This document shows, in pieces, positions 7,585 to 17,010 of a stretch of DNA of 46,554 nucleotides (its first letter is position 1; each line of letters opens with the position of its first letter). The notes under the pieces were generated by a model that saw only the letters and a list, made by a program, of their open reading frames with translations, had not been told where the DNA came from and did no database searches. The stretch comes from a bacterium (GTDB lineage Bacteria > JAMCPX01), in contig JAJYLM010000001.1 in the NCBI GenBank assembly GCA_021787655.1, positions 1 through 46,554 on the forward strand, in the 5' to 3' direction. A program made the position numbers and the translations under genes.

Positions 7585-10500
7585 CTAGAGGGTCCCTTTG
7601 ATGCTTGTATAGAGTGCTCTGGTCTTTTCCGACGGCTCGATACCGAGGGTGCCGGAGAGTGCGGACTGGCACTGTTTATACGTCGAGACAGCTTCGGCAG
7701 TGCGTCCAAGTGATTGATACAGCAGCATCAGCCGCTGGTAAAGAAGTTCTGCTTGATTTTCAATTTCCAACCCTTTCCTGTATATCCTGACTGCCTGCAC
7801 CGTATCTCCGCTCTGTTCATAGTACGATCCGAGTATGTCAATAAAATGCATAAACCGGTCATGGAGTCTATCCCGGAAACTTATTGCCCATGATGGCAGG
7901 AATACCTGCATGAAAAAATCTCCCTTATAGAGATTAAAGATTCGCTTTGCCAGCCCCCGAACCCTGTTGTCCCTGTCAGACAACGTCATTGTTGTATCTC
8001 TTCCTCTGAGAAGTTTCTCCATGCTATCGAACAAGGCCGCGAATGCCTGTACGTCTACCCAGCACAGCGCCGGATTCAGCATCAGCCTGCCTGCCTCCAC
8101 GATCACAGCATCGTTGGAACCGAGCAACTTTCTCAACCTGTGAATGGTTGTATCCAGCGTTTGATGTGCATAATCACCCTCAGCATCAGACCACAGCATT
8201 CCGCTGATATGATCGAGTTCGACTGCCCGCTCGTGATTGACGATGAGAAATTGCAGCAGTTCAATGGGTTTGAGCTGTAACTTCTTTGAAAACTCGGTAG
8301 GCACATCATCATGGAAAATCTTGAAATTCCCAAGCGTGTGTATCCGGAATGTCCATGGCCAGTTTTCGCAGGGATATGGTGGTGTGTCCGGAAAGAGTTC
8401 AAGCTTTTGTATCAAATGCTGCACATAGTTAACTTCAATATTGTTCTCCAATGCCTTGAGACATAAAGACGTCATCTTCTGTCCCCATGCAAAATACACA
8501 TTAACCATGCCATATTTCTTACCCAGCACCAAACATTTCTTCAGCATCTTAAGACCTTTGTTTTCTGTTTCTCTGTCATTCGTATGCTTTTCATCTAAAA
8601 GCCAGTAAGCCTGTATATAATACGATGTAAACTCCAACGACTTACTTTTCATACCTTTGGCAATTTTGAATCCGCAATTGTACTGTTTTTTAGCCTCCTT
8701 ATCATCTCCTTGATCATAGAGTATCTGTGCCAATGCAAGCCTGCATAAGCCCTGCGCAAAAGGAATATGTGCTTTTATAGATAAGGCAAGACTCCTCTCA
8801 ATCTTTTCAAGGGCAAGCGATGTATTCCCCTGCAGATAATCTAACCATCCGGACAATAAACTAAACTGACTTACCTGTAAGGCATTGGATTGATTTAACA
8901 CGGCCTCCATCTGTTGTAAGTATTTTTCAACACCCCTGAGGTCATTGATGGCGAACAAGAGATAAACAGCCTGTGAAATGATCATGTTGTCGAGAAAACG
9001 TACTCCGTACGTATGAGCCATCTCCATGCCTTCGGATACCACGCGCAGACACTCTTCTTTCGATACAATCTGCCGGGCGTAACCGGCATGGTACATCTTT
9101 TGCAGTAATTGGTTTTTTATAGATAAGGATTGCGGTATCGTTTGCATGAATTCAATCAATGTCTGATAGTGGGAAACGTCTCCTATCCACGCATAATAGT
9201 GTACTATGGAGAACGAATAATTTACAAACTGATCAGAATTCTTTATATGTTTTAACAGCCGTAAAGAACGATCCGCCCAGAATTTAAGTTTAGCATGATA
9301 CGGGTTATAATGTGTTAAGGCAAAAACCATCAGACTCATTGTGCGCTCTTCGAGATCCCTTGATGGAAACTCATGATGCACCTGTATTATTTTTATCATT
9401 TCCATTACCCATTTATCAATGAGCGCAAAATTGCCGTACTCATATATGAATGTTTCAATAATCCCGATCCATGACAGATAGACACCCGCGGATAAAAAGT
9501 ATTTTTTACGGTTTGTGCGAGAAAGATGAGGCGTATCATGTAAAAACTTCTTAAATGATCGTTCAAAGTATGTCCGTGCTTCAACCGGATTAAACACAGC
9601 TCTCGCCTCTCCACTCCAATATAATAGCCAGGGATCTTGATGTATCATTACTTCAGGCAGTGACATGATCCACAATTCGAGTATCTTATTTCTGCCTTGT
9701 GTTATCAAAGTATGCGCCTGTTCTTGAATTATCGCCCGGATGTCGTTTACGTTTTCGGATTTCTTTAACAGCTCTACCGCATCTTCAAACCGTCCATTCT
9801 CTTTGAGGATCAACCCTGACTGTTGATAAATATGCTGGAGCTCTGCCTCAGAATATTTCTCCCGTGCTCGGATTACGAGAAACTCTCTGAACAGATCGTG
9901 GTATGTGTAGGTATTATCCTGGCGCCTTACCGTAAAATATTGGTCCTTTACCAGTCCGTTTAAAATCCGTTCCGAGTTTGAATCACCGGTTATTCTCTTT
10001 GCCATCTCCACAGTCATGGAACGGAAAAAACATGTCTTGAGCAAAAAATCCTGTATATCAGGTCCGAGACGCTGAAATATCTCTGACGAAAAATAATCGA
10101 ATATGGCTTGATAGTCCTTCGATCCACTGTGTGCCTCTGTTTTTAATCCCTGGCTATCTTTTGTCAGCATCAGCATAATCCCTGCCGCCCAGCCGTCTGT
10201 CCACTGGTAGAGCCTCTCCATCAGCTGGCGATCCTGGACGTTTCCTGAACGCATGCGTATAAGTTCCCGTGTTTCCTCAGGAGTAAACTTGATCGAATCG
10301 CGATCAATAACTTCCATGAGACTGTTTGCCCTCAGGCGCGTATACACCGGATGAGGTTCTGAGCGGCTAATAAGAATAACAGTGCCCCGTTCAGGAACCC
10401 TCATTAATGCCTCACTCATTATCGTATGAAAGAGAGGACTTTGGTTAATCTCATGGTAATTATCGAACACAAGAACGAACCCTCTTGGCAGCATGGCATA

Positions 10501-10851
10501 TAGATTTTCAAAGTATCGCTGGGTAAAAACAGATATATTCGGAAGATATTCCGGAGTCAAAGCAGGCAGTTTTAAGTTCTTCGCCCCGTCGTTCCCTTTT
10601 ACCAGATATTTCAGATAATGGAAAAAGGTTGCCGGGTCAGAGTCGGCACTATCGATATGATACCATGCATGGGGGATCTTGTTTGACGCTATGTAGCTTG
10701 CTACCAGGGTTGTCTTGCCCGCGCCCGGCAGTCCGGTAATCCAGATACTCTTTTTTTTGCGAGCATGATCCAGCGTTCGAAATAACCGTTGTCTCAAAAC
10801 CACATTGTCCGTGTCAGGACGCTGTAATTTTGCCAAAACATTGTTCTGCAC
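7585..10851 (-). CDS. Large STAND-ATPase transcriptional regulator with C-terminal SARP-type domain (regulator A)
   Basis: A 1088-residue MalT-like regulator. Residues 40-48 (GLPGAGKTT) form the P-loop and LVFDNYHE is the Walker B region of a STAND/NACHT-type NTPase. A long alpha-helical repeat region of TPR character follows (about 340-830). From about 833 there is an OmpR-like winged helix (FRIHTLGNFKIF, HQTLDTTIHRLRKLLG) and a bacterial transcriptional activator domain (about 940-1088; MLLYQSLGRTAEAVSTYKQC). MalT itself ends in a LuxR-type HTH; here the DNA-binding part is SARP-like and C-terminal, the reverse of actinobacterial AfsR. Initiation is at GTG with GGGGG upstream. Such proteins typically oligomerise and activate promoters when ligand and ATP bind. 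Ligand unknown. The DNA is visibly more A+T-rich than the flanks. It is closely similar to the regulator at 11268-14537. Confidence 0.85.
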   Translation of the reverse strand: MQNNVLAKLQRPDTDNVVLRQRLFRTLDHARKKKSIWITGLPGAGKTTLVASYIASNKIPHAWYHIDSADSDPATFFHYLKYLVKGNDGAKNLKLPALTPEYLPNISVFTQRYFENLYAMLPRGFVLVFDNYHEINQSPLFHTIMSEALMRVPERGTVILISRSEPHPVYTRLRANSLMEVIDRDSIKFTPEETRELIRMRSGNVQDRQLMERLYQWTDGWAAGIMLMLTKDSQGLKTEAHSGSKDYQAIFDYFSSEIFQRLGPDIQDFLLKTCFFRSMTVEMAKRITGDSNSERILNGLVKDQYFTVRRQDNTYTYHDLFREFLVIRAREKYSEAELQHIYQQSGLILKENGRFEDAVELLKKSENVNDIRAIIQEQAHTLITQGRNKILELWIMSLPEVMIHQDPWLLYWSGEARAVFNPVEARTYFERSFKKFLHDTPHLSRTNRKKYFLSAGVYLSWIGIIETFIYEYGNFALIDKWVMEMIKIIQVHHEFPSRDLEERTMSLMVFALTHYNPYHAKLKFWADRSLRLLKHIKNSDQFVNYSFSIVHYYAWIGDVSHYQTLIEFMQTIPQSLSIKNQLLQKMYHAGYARQIVSKEECLRVVSEGMEMAHTYGVRFLDNMIISQAVYLLFAINDLRGVEKYLQQMEAVLNQSNALQVSQFSLLSGWLDYLQGNTSLALEKIERSLALSIKAHIPFAQGLCRLALAQILYDQGDDKEAKKQYNCGFKIAKGMKSKSLEFTSYYIQAYWLLDEKHTNDRETENKGLKMLKKCLVLGKKYGMVNVYFAWGQKMTSLCLKALENNIEVNYVQHLIQKLELFPDTPPYPCENWPWTFRIHTLGNFKIFHDDVPTEFSKKLQLKPIELLQFLIVNHERAVELDHISGMLWSDAEGDYAHQTLDTTIHRLRKLLGSNDAVIVEAGRLMLNPALCWVDVQAFAALFDSMEKLLRGRDTTMTLSDRDNRVRGLAKRIFNLYKGDFFMQVFLPSWAISFRDRLHDRFMHFIDILGSYYEQSGDTVQAVRIYRKGLEIENQAELLYQRLMLLYQSLGRTAEAVSTYKQCQSALSGTLGIEPSEKTRALYTSIKGTL

Positions 10852-10872
10852 TGATTATCCCCCCGCTGTATT

Positions 10873-10901
10873 TTTTTACCTTTCGCAGCAAGTTTCGTCA
10901 A
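10873..10901 (-). promoter_or_regulatory. Probable promoter of regulator A
   Basis: Minus strand: TTGACG (10896-10901), a 17-base spacer and TAAAAA (10873-10878). This would start transcription near 10866, giving a leader of about 15 bases that carries the GGGGG ribosome site before the GTG at 10851. Confidence 0.4.
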
Positions 10902-10902
10902 T

Positions 10903-10924
10903 ACAATAATTGATCATTATTTGT
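10903..10924. promoter_or_regulatory. Imperfect dyad, possible operator
   Basis: A TGATCA core (10911-10916) is flanked by ACAATAAT and TTATTTGT. The outer ACAA/TTGT arms match and the middle does not. It lies right beside the -35 of regulator A, in the divergent gap with the small lipoprotein gene. It could be a regulator binding site or simply A+T-rich sequence. Confidence 0.2.
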
Positions 10925-11009
10925 GTTTATCGCATCTGTAAGCACACAACTGCTATACGGTACATCATAGACGATGCTTTTTATCAATACGGAGAGAAAA
11001 GGAGATTTT

Positions 11010-11264
11010 ATGAAACGGATTTTTGTGTTTTTCGTGCTCGCCGCTGCATTAGCAGGTTGCGGAACTGTCGTTCCCTATTACGGCATCAACATGCAGCAAA
11101 AGCTGCTGAACAACGGTGTCGGGACAACCTGCAATTTTGAGCCGTCGCAGGCGTTTGAGTCATCCAAGAGGATCATTTTGCTCAACGCAACCATAACTAC
11201 AACGACACTCTTACCTAATGGAGACAAATTCACGACAACTTGCATTTTGGTACCCCGTTATTAA
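11010..11264 (+). CDS. Small lipoprotein (84 residues)
   Basis: The ATG at 11010 follows AGGAG by about 6 bases and is the right start: it gives MKRIFVFF, a hydrophobic core and a lipobox LAGC with Cys17 as the lipidated residue. A start further upstream would add a charged leader before the signal peptide. The mature part is about 68 residues with two more cysteines (C41, C78) that could form a disulfide, and a Thr-rich strand (TITTTTLLPNGDKF). I do not recognise the family. It is divergent from regulator A and ends 3 bases from the stop of regulator B (convergent), so the two large regulators enclose it. A role as sensor partner or regulated target is possible but only inferred from position. 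Confidence 0.8.
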   Translation: MKRIFVFFVLAAALAGCGTVVPYYGINMQQKLLNNGVGTTCNFEPSQAFESSKRIILLNATITTTTLLPNGDKFTTTCILVPRY

Positions 11265-11267
11265 CCT

Positions 11268-14200
11268 TCAAACATAACGGCGTCGGTCTCCTGACGTTAT
11301 GGCACGGTGATAAATTTCTTTGGTTTTGCCGGAAGGTTCTACGCCGATCGTACGGGACAGAGCAGATGTACAGCGCCTGTAGACGGCAGCGGCCGCTGCG
11401 GTACGACCTTTTGATAAGTATATCACCATCAGGCGCTGGTAGAAAAGTTCTGCACTGTTATCTATGACCAGTCCCTTGTTGTAGGTGCCAAGAGCACGGT
11501 CCGCATCTCCTGTTTTCTCGTAATAGAGCCCCAGTATCTCAATAAAATGCAGAACATGGTCGTGCAGCTTTTGACGGAACCCCAGAGCCCATGAAGGAAG
11601 AGGTCCCTGCGCAAAAAAATCGCCCCGGTAGAGTGCAAAAACAAGACGTGAAATATCCTCAATTTCCTTCTTTTGTGAGGACGATGTCCGGATTCCCTGG
11701 TCCGCAAGAAGCATTGTACCGCGGTCCATCAAAAACTCGCCTGCAACGACATCTATCCAGCATTTCTTTAAATTAAGCATAAGCCTTCCGCCCTGCGTTA
11801 TCAGCGAATCAGGTGATCCAAGAAGCTGGCGCAGTCTGTGAATAGTAATATCCAAAACCTGATGCGCATAATCACCCTGGGTTTCCGGCCACAGAACCCC
11901 GCTGATATAATCAAAGTCGACAGCCCCGTCGTGATGGACAATGAGCAGGTGCAGTAATTCAGCAGGTTTACTGTTGGACTTCCTCGAAAGCACGACCGGC
12001 ACATTGTTCTTCAATAGAGTGAAATTACCGAGCGTATAAATTCGCACAACCCATGGCCATGATTCGCAGGCAAAAGGAGGGGTTTCCGGAAAGAGGTCCC
12101 GCCGTTTGATCAAGCCTGCGACATACTCCGGGGCAATCCCAGCGTCTAACGCCCTCACACACAATTCTGCCATTACCGAGGGGAGCCAGCCATGGAAATT
12201 GATATAGTTCCTCCTCCGTCCTATTGACATGGCGCTGCGCAGGTAGCGCTGGCCCGTGCGTTCTTTATCATGGTCAAATGCAATATGTGCCTTGATCAGG
12301 AGAATTTTAAACTCGAGCAAATCGCTCCTCTTGATTATTGTGTGAGCTTTTGCGAGATACTGCAGAGCTTGTTTATCCTGCTTCAGCCCATGTAAGACAT
12401 CTGCCATCTGGATATAACTGAGAACAATCCTTGGAACAGATCCCGACTCGAGAGAAAGCCTCGTGGCCGTTTCCTGGCTTATCAGTGCTGAAGAAAAATC
12501 TTTATTGAGCATGGCTTTCCACGCCAGGGCTATATAATACCATGATGCATCGAACGCACCTGCAGAGATAATATTTTTTGAAACATCTTTTAAAAGTTCT
12601 TCCGCTAAAAGATTATCTCCCGCCATAAGCGCAAGGAGGGCCGTGGTACCATAGAGCGTCCGGTCCAGTACGTGCACGCCGGTCATCCGGCTCAACTCCC
12701 GTGCTTCATGAAATACCTTCGCATACCGCTGAGTATCAACGACATAAAGGCAGTACAATACTTCCAGGTCTTTAAAGGTGATATTCACCAGGGGTGAAAC
12801 GTCCTGGGAGTGATCCAGATACCGGACCTGCTCAATTATTCTACCGGCCTTTTCCACCTCCCCGACGAACAGATAATACAGCGCAATGAATGTACTGATC
12901 TGTATTCTGACGTTAACGTCCTCTGTTTGTTCGAGCAGGGTAGTCAGACGTCTGAGCCATTTTTTTATCCCGGGATTAAACGTCTGGCGGAATACGAGGG
13001 CAACAAACATGTTGGTTGAAACTACCGTATCTATTTCCGGGGAGGGAAACACGGCTTTCGTGCCGGAGAACCGGTTCATATTGCGTATCCACCGATCATA
13101 GAGTCTATAGTCACCAAAACGGTATGTTATGGAGTAGATCACGCCAGTCCACGCAATGGCCATGCCTTTCTTATTTCCGCTTTTTCTGAACTGCTGGAAG
13201 GCATTCTCAAAAATTGGATAACTCTCCACGGGGTTAAACGGCAGTTTGCATCTGCCGAGCCAACAATACAACCATGGATTTTTTTTAACTCTTTGTTCTG
13301 GTAATCTGTTTAACCACGCCTCCAGCGTATGGTATCTACCCTGAGAAACGAGCACGGGGGCATACTGCAGTATGATTTCAATTGCTTTGTCCCACTGACC
13401 GGCTTTTAAAAACAACACGGCTGCATCTTCGCTGAGCCCTTCGTCGAGCAAAATCTCTGCAGCGCTGAGTTGATTGTGCTTCGCTGTTTCGGCTATCCAG
13501 ACATCGTTTGTTTTTGAACGGAGAAATTCCCGGAACAGATCGTGGTAGGTAAAGATATCGTTTGCACGCTTTATGGTAAAATAATCGGTATTCACAAGAC
13601 GTTCCAGAAAAGGTTTGACCATTTTATCACCGGTTATTTTTTCCGCCATTGCAGGGCTTATAACAGGGAAAAGACTTGTTTTCAGAAGAAACTCCTGCTC
13701 TTCGGGCTGCATCTTCTCAAATATTTCTGAGCTGAAATAATCAAATATCCCCTGAAAATCCCCACTGCTTTCCGGAAGCTCCATATCTCCGTGTGATTGT
13801 TGCTGCTGCAGCATCAGGACAATTCCCGCTGCCCACCCATTTGTAGAATTGTATACATGTTCGATTTTCTCGCGATCGTATCGATGTCCGCATCGGAGCT
13901 GTACCAGTTGTACGGTTTCCTCGGGTGTAAATCTGATGTGATCGTTTCCTATGAGTTGTATCAATCCATCCTTTATCAAATGCTGAATATTTTCCGGCGG
14001 GTGTGATCTGCTTATCACAATGACATTCCCCTGTTCTGGTACCGTCGTCAAGGCCTCATGCATGATACGGTGAAAAAGAGGATTGCTATCAACCTCATGA
14101 TAATTATCGAATACAAAGATAAACCCCTTGGGTAGCAAATTGAATAATTTTTCAAAATATCGGCGCGCGTATATCTCGATGTTTGCATAATACTCCGGAC

Positions 14201-14537
14201 TCAACAGTGGAAGCAGCGCTTTTTTTGCAGACGAAGCAGCCTTTCGACCGTTAACACGAGATGCCCCGCCCTGGTCAACCGCCGCCTCGAGGGTTCTCAT
14301 ATAATAAAAGAATGTTGCAGGATCCTTATCCGAGCTGTCGATCTGATACCATCGGCTGCGGGATTTTATTCTGCTTACATAGCTTGCAATGAGTGTTGTC
14401 TTTCCCGATCCCGGCAAGCCGGTGACCCAGAGTGCCCGCTTCTGTCTTGCCTCATCGAGCACGTGAAACAGCCTGCTCCTGAAAACAACGTTGTCGATCT
14501 CGGGTCTCTGTATCTTTGCGACAACTCCTGATCGCAC
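11268..14537 (-). CDS. Large STAND-ATPase transcriptional regulator with C-terminal SARP-type domain (regulator B)
   Basis: A 1089-residue paralogue of regulator A with the same architecture: P-loop GLPGSGKTT at 40-48, Walker B FVFDNYHE, a helical repeat middle (about 345-820), a winged helix from about 828 (VRIYTLGNFTLL, HQVLDITIHRLRQLLG) and a BTAD-type C-terminus. The N-termini also match (VxAKxQRPExDNVVxRxRLF), so duplication is likely. A basic/Ala-rich insertion follows the first ATPase strands (about residues 90-105) that A lacks. Initiation is at GTG with GGAGG upstream. It should act as an ATP-dependent, ligand-responsive activator. Whether A and B share targets cannot be told. Its 3' end almost touches the small lipoprotein gene. 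Confidence 0.85.
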   Translation of the reverse strand: MRSGVVAKIQRPEIDNVVFRSRLFHVLDEARQKRALWVTGLPGSGKTTLIASYVSRIKSRSRWYQIDSSDKDPATFFYYMRTLEAAVDQGGASRVNGRKAASSAKKALLPLLSPEYYANIEIYARRYFEKLFNLLPKGFIFVFDNYHEVDSNPLFHRIMHEALTTVPEQGNVIVISRSHPPENIQHLIKDGLIQLIGNDHIRFTPEETVQLVQLRCGHRYDREKIEHVYNSTNGWAAGIVLMLQQQQSHGDMELPESSGDFQGIFDYFSSEIFEKMQPEEQEFLLKTSLFPVISPAMAEKITGDKMVKPFLERLVNTDYFTIKRANDIFTYHDLFREFLRSKTNDVWIAETAKHNQLSAAEILLDEGLSEDAAVLFLKAGQWDKAIEIILQYAPVLVSQGRYHTLEAWLNRLPEQRVKKNPWLYCWLGRCKLPFNPVESYPIFENAFQQFRKSGNKKGMAIAWTGVIYSITYRFGDYRLYDRWIRNMNRFSGTKAVFPSPEIDTVVSTNMFVALVFRQTFNPGIKKWLRRLTTLLEQTEDVNVRIQISTFIALYYLFVGEVEKAGRIIEQVRYLDHSQDVSPLVNITFKDLEVLYCLYVVDTQRYAKVFHEARELSRMTGVHVLDRTLYGTTALLALMAGDNLLAEELLKDVSKNIISAGAFDASWYYIALAWKAMLNKDFSSALISQETATRLSLESGSVPRIVLSYIQMADVLHGLKQDKQALQYLAKAHTIIKRSDLLEFKILLIKAHIAFDHDKERTGQRYLRSAMSIGRRRNYINFHGWLPSVMAELCVRALDAGIAPEYVAGLIKRRDLFPETPPFACESWPWVVRIYTLGNFTLLKNNVPVVLSRKSNSKPAELLHLLIVHHDGAVDFDYISGVLWPETQGDYAHQVLDITIHRLRQLLGSPDSLITQGGRLMLNLKKCWIDVVAGEFLMDRGTMLLADQGIRTSSSQKKEIEDISRLVFALYRGDFFAQGPLPSWALGFRQKLHDHVLHFIEILGLYYEKTGDADRALGTYNKGLVIDNSAELFYQRLMVIYLSKGRTAAAAAVYRRCTSALSRTIGVEPSGKTKEIYHRAITSGDRRRYV

Positions 14538-14575
14538 AATTATTGTCCTCCTGTGTTTCAGATATCCGTGATTAT

Positions 14576-14604
14576 TTTGTATGAAAAATACAGGTCAAAG
14601 TCAA
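14576..14604 (-). promoter_or_regulatory. Probable promoter of regulator B
   Basis: Minus strand: TTGACT (14599-14604), a 17-base spacer and TACAAA (14576-14581), with transcription expected near 14569. A second TTGACC overlaps just downstream and could pair with AATAAT instead. Confidence 0.35.
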
Positions 14605-14641
14605 TTTTCTGCACTGCACTGTCTAACTCTGGCTGCGTGTT

Positions 14642-15532
14642 TTATCCGGCCGCCGGACTATTCAGGTCTTTTTTGTAAACGCGGCGAAAAATACTTACCC
14701 GCGGACGGCCGGAAAGATCGTTGATGGTTTTCACATAATACAGCGATGTTTGTTTCGCGGACATGCCCAGAGACTCCATAAATCTCTGATGCGTGTCATC
14801 ATGCTCTATGGCCAGTATTCCGTCATCGTTAAGGTAGTTACCCGCTTGCCGAACAATTCTTGTAATGACTTCTGTTCCATTCTTTCCTCCATCCAGCGCT
14901 TTTACCGGCTCGCACCTTACTTCTTTTTGTAAATGCGGCATCCGCGTGTTCGGGATGTAGGGGGGATTAGAAACGATAAGATCAAATTTTGCACCAACTG
15001 GCAGCGGTGAAAACAAGTCACCGTGATAAAATGAAGTTCGTGCGGCGAGGCCGAGCACTGCGGCATTCTCGCGGGCAAGGTTCACCGCTCTGAGCGAACG
15101 GTCGCTTAAACTTATTCGGGTATGCAGGTCAAGACGTGCTATGCTTAAGCCAATAACGCCGCTTCCACAGCAGAGATCAAGGATGGATGTGTTTTTGCGT
15201 GCCGCCGTATATTGCAGGCAAATTTCAGCAAGTAGTTCTGTTTCAGGCCGCGGGATCAGCACGCCGGGCCGTATTCTGAATTTGATCCCCATGAATTCTA
15301 CAGAACCGGTGAGGTATTGGAGAGGATAGTGCTCACCGCGCTTTTTGACGGCCCTTGTTATCTTCCGGAACGCGCCGGCAGGAACGACACTATCATTGTG
15401 GATGAGCAAATGCTCTCTCGGTATTCCTGTTACCCCTGCAATGATGCTATTGATTTCCGTCAACGTAATCCGGAGATGATTGCTCCGTACATATGACCTT
15501 ATCCAGGTATGAAGATCTCTCAGCAGCGGCAT
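14642..15532 (-). CDS. prmC: Peptide chain release factor N5-glutamine methyltransferase
   Basis: A 296-residue protein that uses S-adenosylmethionine to methylate the Gln of the GGQ motif in release factors. It has an N-terminal helical release-factor-binding domain, the PRPETELL motif (about 95-102), the SAM-binding loop LDLCCGSG (118-125) and the catalytic NPPY (189-192). Length and motifs are normal for PrmC/HemK. It starts 3 bases after the stop of prfA, whose product is its substrate, and is the last gene of the rho-rpmE-prfA-prmC string. The ATG at 15532 is the natural start. Confidence 0.95.
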   Translation of the reverse strand: MPLLRDLHTWIRSYVRSNHLRITLTEINSIIAGVTGIPREHLLIHNDSVVPAGAFRKITRAVKKRGEHYPLQYLTGSVEFMGIKFRIRPGVLIPRPETELLAEICLQYTAARKNTSILDLCCGSGVIGLSIARLDLHTRISLSDRSLRAVNLARENAAVLGLAARTSFYHGDLFSPLPVGAKFDLIVSNPPYIPNTRMPHLQKEVRCEPVKALDGGKNGTEVITRIVRQAGNYLNDDGILAIEHDDTHQRFMESLGMSAKQTSLYYVKTINDLSGRPRVSIFRRVYKKDLNSPAAG

Positions 15533-15535
15533 GCT

Positions 15536-16609
15536 TTATTGCGAGGAGATTACATGCGCGAGTTCGTTTGCCCTGTAGAACGCTACCAGTGCATCTATAA
15601 ATTCGTCGATATCTCCGGAAAGGATAGTGTTGAGCGAATACACAGTAAAGTTGATCCTATGGTCCGTGACCCTGTTTTGCGGGAAATTGTAGGTTCTGAT
15701 CTTTTCGCTGCGATCCCCCGTACCAACCTGGTTTCGTCTGTCCTGTGCACGTTCGGATATTTGTTTTTCCGTGTTCATGGTCAGTAATCGGGTTGTGAGA
15801 ATTTTCATTGCTTTAATTCTGTTCTGGTACTGGGAGCGTTCATCCTGGCAAACGACGACCATGCCTGTAGGAATATGCGTTATACGTATTGCTGTCTCGA
15901 GCTTATTGACATTCTGACCGCCATGTCCTCCGGCTCTGAATGTATCTATCTTCAGTTCATCCGGTCTGACATTCACTTCGACGTCATCCGCCTCGGGCAA
16001 TATTGCGACCGTCGCAGTCGATGTATGGATCCTCCCGCTCGCCTCTGTTTTTGGAACCCTTTGTACCCTGTGAACGCCGCTCTCAAATTTTAACCTGCTG
16101 TAGACCTTATCACCCTCGATCAGAACAACGACCTCTTTATATCCGCCGATGCCTGTCGTATTTTCACTCAAGATCTCGGCTCGCCACTTCCTCTTTTCTG
16201 CATACTTCAGATACATCCTCAGCAAATCACCGGCAAACAAGGCTGACTCTTCTCCGCCGGCACCGGCACGTATTTCGAGGAGCACGTTTTTCGAATCCAG
16301 CGGATCCTTGGGCAGGAGCAGTTCCTTGAGCTTGTTTTCTGAAGACTCCTTCTGCCTCTCCAACATCTGCAGTTCTTCTTTGGCAAGAAGTTTTATATCG
16401 TCGTCTCCGGCTGTGAGCAGTTGTTTTGCCGATTCTATATCATTCACGAAACCCTTGTACGCCTGATAGGTTAATGCAAGGGGTTCAATCTCGTTTTTTT
16501 CTTTGATATACCTGGTGTATGTCTTTGGATCATTAAAAACTTCAGGTTCTGTCAACAAAGAGTTGAGTTGATTGTAACGCTGTAATACTTTTTCAATATT
16601 TTCAAACAT
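15536..16609 (-). CDS. prfA: Peptide chain release factor 1
   Basis: A 357-residue class I release factor reading UAA/UAG. The stop-codon-recognition tripeptide is P-K-T (186-188, within RVPKTEASGRIHT; E. coli has PAT) and the peptidyl-tRNA hydrolysis motif is GGQ (230-232, in AGGHGGQNVNK). RF1 type is indicated by the PxT motif and the absence of the SPF motif of RF2. prmC follows after 3 bases and would methylate Gln232. The region before the ATG holds only a weak ribosome site (GAG/AGG close to the start). Confidence 0.95.
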   Translation of the reverse strand: MFENIEKVLQRYNQLNSLLTEPEVFNDPKTYTRYIKEKNEIEPLALTYQAYKGFVNDIESAKQLLTAGDDDIKLLAKEELQMLERQKESSENKLKELLLPKDPLDSKNVLLEIRAGAGGEESALFAGDLLRMYLKYAEKRKWRAEILSENTTGIGGYKEVVVLIEGDKVYSRLKFESGVHRVQRVPKTEASGRIHTSTATVAILPEADDVEVNVRPDELKIDTFRAGGHGGQNVNKLETAIRITHIPTGMVVVCQDERSQYQNRIKAMKILTTRLLTMNTEKQISERAQDRRNQVGTGDRSEKIRTYNFPQNRVTDHRINFTVYSLNTILSGDIDEFIDALVAFYRANELAHVISSQ

Positions 16610-16767
16610 CCTGCAGCTCTCGGTAAAAAATATTTACTGGTATCGGTACAGAAAAACACCTTCTCTTTGATAATGAAACACACACCTGATCGTGCATGCT
16701 TGAGCAGAGCATCAGCTGTTCCGGACGGCTTTTCCGCAGTCCCGCTGATTCTTCCTGAACGATACGG

Positions 16768-16995
16768 TTAGTTGGCTTTTGACGCTTTCTTGCTGGTCTT
16801 TTTGCTGTACTTTTTCTGAAATTTCTCAACCATACCTGCCGAGTCAACGAATTTCTGCTTACCGGTAAAGAACGGGTGGCAATTCGAACAAATTTCCACG
16901 GTATAGTCGCCTTTTGTCGATCTCGTTTCAATAATGCTGCCGCACGCACATTTTATCGTAGCTTTCACATAGTTAGGATGAATACCTTTTTTCAT
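16768..16995 (-). CDS. rpmE: Ribosomal protein bL31, zinc-binding form
   Basis: 75 residues beginning MKKGIHPNY, the classic bL31 start. The cysteines C16, C18, C36 and C39 make this the zinc-containing (C+) type. A Lys-rich tail (KKYSKKTSKKASKAN) completes it. It lies 15 bases downstream of rho with a strong GGAGGAAAC ribosome site. A 158-base gap without a gene separates it from prfA. Confidence 0.95.
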   Translation of the reverse strand: MKKGIHPNYVKATIKCACGSIIETRSTKGDYTVEICSNCHPFFTGKQKFVDSAGMVEKFQKKYSKKTSKKASKAN

Positions 16996-17010
16996 GTTTC
17001 CTCCGGTCTC

